Shown here one piece after another: positions 60,369 through 64,000 of a stretch of DNA of 64,000 nucleotides (position 1 is the stretch's first letter; each line of letters begins with the position of its first letter). The position numbers and the translations under genes are program-made. Where the stretch lies: positions 1 to 64,000 of the forward strand of contig JAAVEO010000015.1 in NCBI GenBank assembly GCA_014801225.1. Reading direction: 5' to 3'. The stretch comes from Bacteroides sp. GTDB taxonomy: Bacteria; Bacteroidota; Bacteroidia; Bacteroidales; Muribaculaceae. Under the pieces are notes generated by a model. The model saw only the letters and a list, made by a program, of their open reading frames with translations, ran no database searches and had not been told where the DNA came from.

Positions 60369-60874
60369 ACTTCCTCAAGCTCGCTTTCGCTGCTGTCGGA
60401 GGAATGGATGAAATGCAGACTAAGGAAATAGTCTACGGATATCTTGCCGGGGCCGGTGAGCAGCATGAAGAAGAATATTCCTATGAACATGATGGGAAGA
60501 TAGCCCTGTTGCTGCCAGTTGAGAAGATATGCGGCATGGTCAATATGGTTGAGAAGATACACCTCTGCCACAATCATAGCCACCAATGGAGGAATCACCA
60601 TCATGCGGGTAAGAAAACCGGCCATAATGAAAAGTGCGCATACTACTTCAATAGTAGTCATCAATATCAGACTCGTTTCCGAAGGCATTCCCCATATGGC
60701 GGGGAAGATATCGCGCATTTCATAAAAATGTGCGATCTGTCTTATGCCGAATTGAAGGAGCATTATGCCTACGAATAGGCGAAGGAACATTCTCCCTAAA
60801 TTGGTATAACTGTATCCTGTGCTCTGGATATAAAATTTCTTTATTGCTTCTACGGCTTTCATACTTATTTTCAA
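60365..60874 (-). CDS. DoxX-family membrane protein
   Basis: The 169-residue protein has four hydrophobic segments (about 27-45, 67-88, 92-110, 122-142) in the DoxX pattern. [18 protein letters not shown] lies at the start and [11 protein letters not shown] near the end. DoxX proteins are small inner-membrane proteins connected to redox balance, but their activity is unclear. The stop overlaps the mnmA start, and the preceding thioredoxin-like gene is 27 bases away. It appears to belong to a five-gene transcript. Confidence 0.85.
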   Translation of the reverse strand: MKISMKAVEAIKKFYIQSTGYSYTNLGRMFLRLFVGIMLLQFGIRQIAHFYEMRDIFPAIWGMPSETSLILMTTIEVVCALFIMAGFLTRMMVIPPLVAMIVAEVYLLNHIDHAAYLLNWQQQGYLPIMFIGIFFFMLLTGPGKISVDYFLSLHFIHSSDSSESELEEV

Positions 60875-60901
60875 TATTCTTGTTTCTTGGCGGAGAGGGG
60901 A

Positions 60902-61846
60902 TTATTCCAATGGCTTGTTACATTCCTCCAATGCTTGACGGATGGCTGTGTCTACTGTGATATTTTTCGAAAGTATGCGCCCGTCGCCTCCAATCGTATA
61001 GAAAGTAGGGGTAAGGCGGATATCATAGATGTCATACACTTCTTCCGAGGCTCCGGAGGTCCATTTTGCCGGATAACCTTCCAGATCTTTCTCCCAACCT
61101 TCAGGCTCATCGGGGATGATGAAGAGTATATTGAGTTTCCCTTTCTCTATCAAGTCTGCAATCTGGAGATTGACGTCCATCTTGAGCTTCGACATTCTGC
61201 ATTCATTACATGTGGGATCCCCAAATTCTATAATGGTGAAGGTTGACATAGGGAAGTACTCATGCTCAATGCCGTCTGCCGTCTTGAATTTGAATTCCGG
61301 TGCTTTACTTCCTGGAAGTGTAGCGCCAAGTTTACGCACATGCTCCTGATAGCGGGTCTTACGCACTTTATCAATCTTCTTATTCTTCACGAGGGCCTCG
61401 GCAAATTTCAGATACACCTCGTCGATAAGCATGGAGGCATGTTTTACATCGTATAGATTCAGCTCTGCTGCCTTGGTCATCTGCAGTAGAAGTGCCGGAT
61501 TTTTTTCCAGACGCTTCAATAGTGCGTCGACTGAAGCATCCACTTTTGATTTCTCTGCCCAGCGCATAGGGGAGATGTACACTTCAAACGCATGGTTGAG
61601 TGCAAACTGATCAACGGTTTTCTTGGATTTAGTATCAAGATTATCCCAGAAATGTTCGATAAGCCATTCCGATTTTTCTTGTAGAGAAGGAAGTTCTTCC
61701 GGTGCCATGGGATATTCGAAAAGGGGCTGTATCACCGATACATCCTCAAGAAAAGTACTGTCGTTTCCCTCCTCGGTCTGGGCTGCCATCGGCATGATAG
61801 CGGCCGCGCAACAAAGAAATAACGGTATGCGTATATTGGTTTTCAT
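60902..61846 (-). CDS. DUF5106 and thioredoxin-fold exported protein
   Basis: The 314-residue protein starts with a signal peptide (MKTNIRIPLFLCCAAAIMPMAAQ). Residues ~40-185 are helical and fit the DUF5106 domain of Bacteroidetes (LIEHFWDNLDTKS, RMTKAAELNLYD-like LLQMTKAAELNLYD). The rest is a TlpA-like thioredoxin fold with the redox pair in GDPTCNECRMSK (CxxC) and a cis-Pro turn IRLTPTFYTIGGDG. It should be a periplasmic thiol-disulfide protein. It follows the BadF-type kinase gene by 41 bases. Confidence 0.88.
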   Translation of the reverse strand: MKTNIRIPLFLCCAAAIMPMAAQTEEGNDSTFLEDVSVIQPLFEYPMAPEELPSLQEKSEWLIEHFWDNLDTKSKKTVDQFALNHAFEVYISPMRWAEKSKVDASVDALLKRLEKNPALLLQMTKAAELNLYDVKHASMLIDEVYLKFAEALVKNKKIDKVRKTRYQEHVRKLGATLPGSKAPEFKFKTADGIEHEYFPMSTFTIIEFGDPTCNECRMSKLKMDVNLQIADLIEKGKLNILFIIPDEPEGWEKDLEGYPAKWTSGASEEVYDIYDIRLTPTFYTIGGDGRILSKNITVDTAIRQALEECNKPLE

Positions 61847-61887
61847 TTAGCTTCTTGGATTTAGGGGAGAGTAATTTTTAAGGTGCG

Positions 61888-62745
61888 TCAGTCCAATGGA
61901 TCGGTATGATAAGCTATCAGGCCGTCCATAGGGGAAGTCATGATATTGCCAACACTATACCCTTGCGAGCTGGCGGCTTCCCTGAGAATATTCTCGAAAC
62001 TGCTGGCCACTGACCCTATAAAGCCCACAGGATAGGGGTGTGCACCGTGATAAAGAGCGATATTACGCTTGAAAAATATGGTCAATTCTTTGAGTACCAA
62101 TGAATAGAGATAGGTATTCCAGATATTTTCCTTTATGAATGGCACGAGTGAGGCCAGGAATTTATTCGGAGCCTTTCCTTTGTATACTCTGTGAAGGATA
62201 TCCTCGAGTGTCAGATTCGACCATCCGATGAAACTTTCCCTGATATCTTCCGGAAGCACTCCCTTGAATGCATCGCTGACGAGACGCTTCCCTAAGGCTG
62301 CCCCGCTCCCTTCATCTCCGAGGATGTAGCCTAACGAGGGAACGTTGGCCGTAATCTTCTCCCCGTCATATAGGCAGGAGTTGGAGCCTGTGCCTAAGAT
62401 GCAGGCGATCCCTTTCTTTCGTCCGAAGAGAGCCCTTGCAGCTCCGAGCAGATCACTGCTCACAGTCACATTCTCGCAATTCCATATATGTCGCAACGCC
62501 TCTTCCATTTTTTTGCAAATGGCCGGTGTGGCACATCCCGCGCCGTAATAGTGTATCTCCTCCGGAGCTATGGCTGTGCCAAGTTTTTCTTTAGCGTTTC
62601 GAAGGAGTTCTTCCGCCTCGGCAGGTGTGGCGAGAAGTGCGTTGAGCCCTTCGGTTGTAATGCGGGAGATGGAGTTCCCTTTGGCATCAATAAGGGTCCA
62701 ATCTGTTTTGGTAGATCCTGCGTCGGCTATCAGTCGGTTTCTCAT
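61888..62745 (-). CDS. BadF/BadG/BcrA-type ATPase, probable N-acetylglucosamine kinase
   Basis: The 285-residue protein belongs to the ASKHA superfamily. The phosphate-1 motif is ADAGSTKTDW (residues 7-16), phosphate-2 is ACILGTGSNSCLYDG, and the adenosine region is VGFIGSVASSFENIL. GYILGDEGSGAALGK is typical of N-acetylglucosamine kinases of this group. It probably phosphorylates a salvaged amino sugar in the cytosol. A consensus promoter lies ~104 bases upstream. It leads the series that continues with the DUF5106 protein, doxX, mnmA and the BFN gene. Confidence 0.87.
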   Translation of the reverse strand: MRNRLIADAGSTKTDWTLIDAKGNSISRITTEGLNALLATPAEAEELLRNAKEKLGTAIAPEEIHYYGAGCATPAICKKMEEALRHIWNCENVTVSSDLLGAARALFGRKKGIACILGTGSNSCLYDGEKITANVPSLGYILGDEGSGAALGKRLVSDAFKGVLPEDIRESFIGWSNLTLEDILHRVYKGKAPNKFLASLVPFIKENIWNTYLYSLVLKELTIFFKRNIALYHGAHPYPVGFIGSVASSFENILREAASSQGYSVGNIMTSPMDGLIAYHTDPLD

Positions 62746-62848
62746 CTATTTCATTTTTTAGGGATTTTTACGCTACCGGGACGCGATGTAATGCCGATAG
62801 CCTCTATCTCCCGCCTCGGGGCAGGGGCAGACATCCCAATTTCCGATA

Positions 62849-62880
62849 CAAAATTAATAAAATGTGAGGTCAACTGCAAA
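62849..62880 (-). promoter_or_regulatory. Promoter of the BadF-kinase to BFN series
   Basis: On the minus strand TTTG (62880-62877), a 20-base spacer and TAATTTTG (62856-62849) match the Bacteroidetes consensus exactly. The leader is ~100 bases. Confidence 0.75.
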
Positions 62881-62895
62881 TATTATAAACGAAAA

Positions 62896-62921
62896 CAGCC
62901 CTCCGGATTTCTCCGAAGGGC
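62896..62921 (-). terminator. Terminator of the leucine-rich-repeat gene
   Basis: Bases 62898-62907 pair with 62912-62921 (10 positions, one mismatch, 4-base loop). Read on the minus strand, TGTTTTCGTTTATAAT follows. Confidence 0.7.
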
Positions 62922-62946
62922 CGTCATATTGGCTTTTCAATTATTC

Positions 62947-64000
62947 TTAGTCGAAGTCGCTCCAATTTTCACCGACTACCTGACGAAGTGCATCGTCATT
63001 CATTGTGCGGAGATCGTTGAGGGTCGGGTTGTTGCTGATATTGAGATAAGTCAACATCGGGTCAAAGGTCACATCCAGCATAGAGAGCTGGTTGTTTGCG
63101 AGATTTACTCTCTGGAGGAAGTTGAGATTGGAGAGTGTCACTGTCTCAAGGTCATTCCATTCAAGATTGACGAATGCAAGCTGCGGGCTACCGCTCACGG
63201 AGAATGTATTCAGGCTGTTGTAGGGGGCGTAGATATCACTCAGAGCCTTACAGTTGTTGAATACGAGGGCTTTCATATGGTTGTCGCTCGCAAGCACGGT
63301 GGTCAGAGAGGGAAGATCTTGCAGATAGAGCTGTGAAAGACGGTTGGAGGTGAGGTTGAGATTCTCAAGATTGATGAGTCCTGCGAGTGTCACTTCGCTC
63401 AACTCGTTATAACCGGCATAGATAGTCTTGAGGCTTTGACATCCGCTTACCACAAGATTCTCCATATGGTTGCTCATGCAGTTGAGGTATTCCAAATTCA
63501 CGGCGTTGCTCACGTCGAGGGTCGCGAAATGGTTGCCTGCCACGTTAAGCTTCTTGAGAAGGGGAGTGCCACCAAGATTAAGATTGGAAAGACGATTGCG
63601 GTTCAGACGAAGAGTCTGCAACTGGCCACAGCCGGCAATTGTCACCTCTGAAATTTCATTTCGGCCTGCGTTAAGCTCATAAAGAGCGGGCGCATTGCTT
63701 ACATTGAGTTGCTGGAGTTTATTGTTGCGCACTTCCACTTTCTGTAGCGCCTGGAAACCACTCAGGTTCAACGCGCCTCCGAGATCCTTTCCGCTCCAGT
63801 CGATTTCAGTCACATGGCCGTTCTCAACTTTCACACCCGGACAGGATGCGACATTATTGGAATTCAATCCGAGTGCCTCGGCATTTGTACCTCCCTTGGC
63901 TGCCGGCTGATTAAGGAAGCTCTGAAGAGCCTTTGCTTCATTCTTTGCGAGATTCTGGCTCCATGCTGCTGTCATTGAGAGAGCTGCTGCGAGCAAGATA
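62947..64000 (-). CDS. Secreted leucine-rich-repeat protein, 5' end outside the window
   Basis: The reading frame is open to the right edge, so the first residues are missing. What is visible begins ILLAAALSMTAAWSQ, the end of a signal peptide. From about residue 60 onward there are some twelve ~21-residue repeats of the internalin type. They follow the pattern LxxLNLxxNxLxxLxVSxxP, for example LQTLRLNRNRLSNLNLGG and LENLNLTSNRLSQLYLQD. The short C-terminal tail is RQVVGENWSDFD, without an evident type IX sorting domain. Such proteins bind proteins or glycans outside the cell. The ligand is unknown. Confidence 0.85.
   Translation of the reverse strand, partial: ILLAAALSMTAAWSQNLAKNEAKALQSFLNQPAAKGGTNAEALGLNSNNVASCPGVKVENGHVTEIDWSGKDLGGALNLSGFQALQKVEVRNNKLQQLNVSNAPALYELNAGRNEISEVTIAGCGQLQTLRLNRNRLSNLNLGGTPLLKKLNVAGNHFATLDVSNAVNLEYLNCMSNHMENLVVSGCQSLKTIYAGYNELSEVTLAGLINLENLNLTSNRLSQLYLQDLPSLTTVLASDNHMKALVFNNCKALSDIYAPYNSLNTFSVSGSPQLAFVNLEWNDLETVTLSNLNFLQRVNLANNQLSMLDVTFDPMLTYLNISNNPTLNDLRTMNDDALRQVVGENWSDFD

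Noticed and set aside
1-64000. tRNA, rRNA, prophage or intact insertion-sequence genes
   Set aside because: No cloverleaf, rRNA stretch, integrase, phage structural gene or transposase was recognised on either strand.

Overview
The window looks like chromosomal DNA from a gut-type Bacteroidales bacterium, plausibly a member of the Muribaculaceae. GC content is near 48 percent. The support is a set of Bacteroidetes signatures: many -7 boxes of the form TAnnTTTG (mostly TAATTTTG) and an absence of obvious Shine-Dalgarno sequences. Gene content agrees: a type III glutamine synthetase, an EF-G2-type factor, DUF5606, DUF5106 and DUF3127 proteins, a GT3-type glycogen synthase and a probable type IX secretion cargo. 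The family-level assignment is inference. I saw no tRNA, rRNA, CRISPR array, intact transposase or prophage.

Layout. 1-2.8 kb: a short element with 21-bp inverted ends, then yajC, ybbR-like, coaE and a DUF5606 gene, closed by a 62-bp perfect palindrome. 2.9-8 kb: an exported coiled-coil protein, htpG and an FtsX-type permease. 8.2-14.1 kb: a complete glycine cleavage operon (gcvT, gcvH, split gcvPA/gcvPB, lpd). 14.1-19.8 kb: a small lipoprotein gene between two related ~130-bp repeats, an MBL hydrolase, rsmG, kup, a DUF3127 protein and a small membrane protein. 20.1-24.5 kb: glycogen synthase and alpha-glucan phosphorylase. 24.6-27.6 kb (minus strand): hemW, an FMN-binding polyferredoxin and a membrane-anchored nitroreductase. 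27.9-32.6 kb: EF-G2 and glnN.

32.9-44.6 kb is the most distinctive region. Twelve same-strand genes form one apparent transcription unit: three TerD proteins, two von Willebrand A (TerY) proteins, an AIM24-family protein, a PIF1/RecD-like helicase, a third VWA protein with a C-terminal zinc ribbon, a PP2C phosphatase, a protein kinase with a zinc ribbon, a TerB-domain protein and a 52-residue basic protein. It is a Ter-type stress-response system combining calcium-binding TerD proteins, a TerY-phosphatase-kinase signalling triad and a DNA-processing enzyme. TerC and TerA are not among these genes.

44.6-64 kb: dus; fprA coupled to a uracil-DNA-glycosylase-like gene; dedA and rpe; ligA; a secreted HAF-repeat protein; an intergenic small-RNA candidate; truA and speA; then a minus-strand series with argR, an ArgC paralogue lacking the catalytic cysteine, and a tail-less SSB. 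After that come a BFN nuclease-like gene, mnmA, doxX, a DUF5106-thioredoxin protein, a BadF/GlcNAc-kinase-type ATPase and the 3' part of a secreted leucine-rich-repeat protein cut by the window edge.
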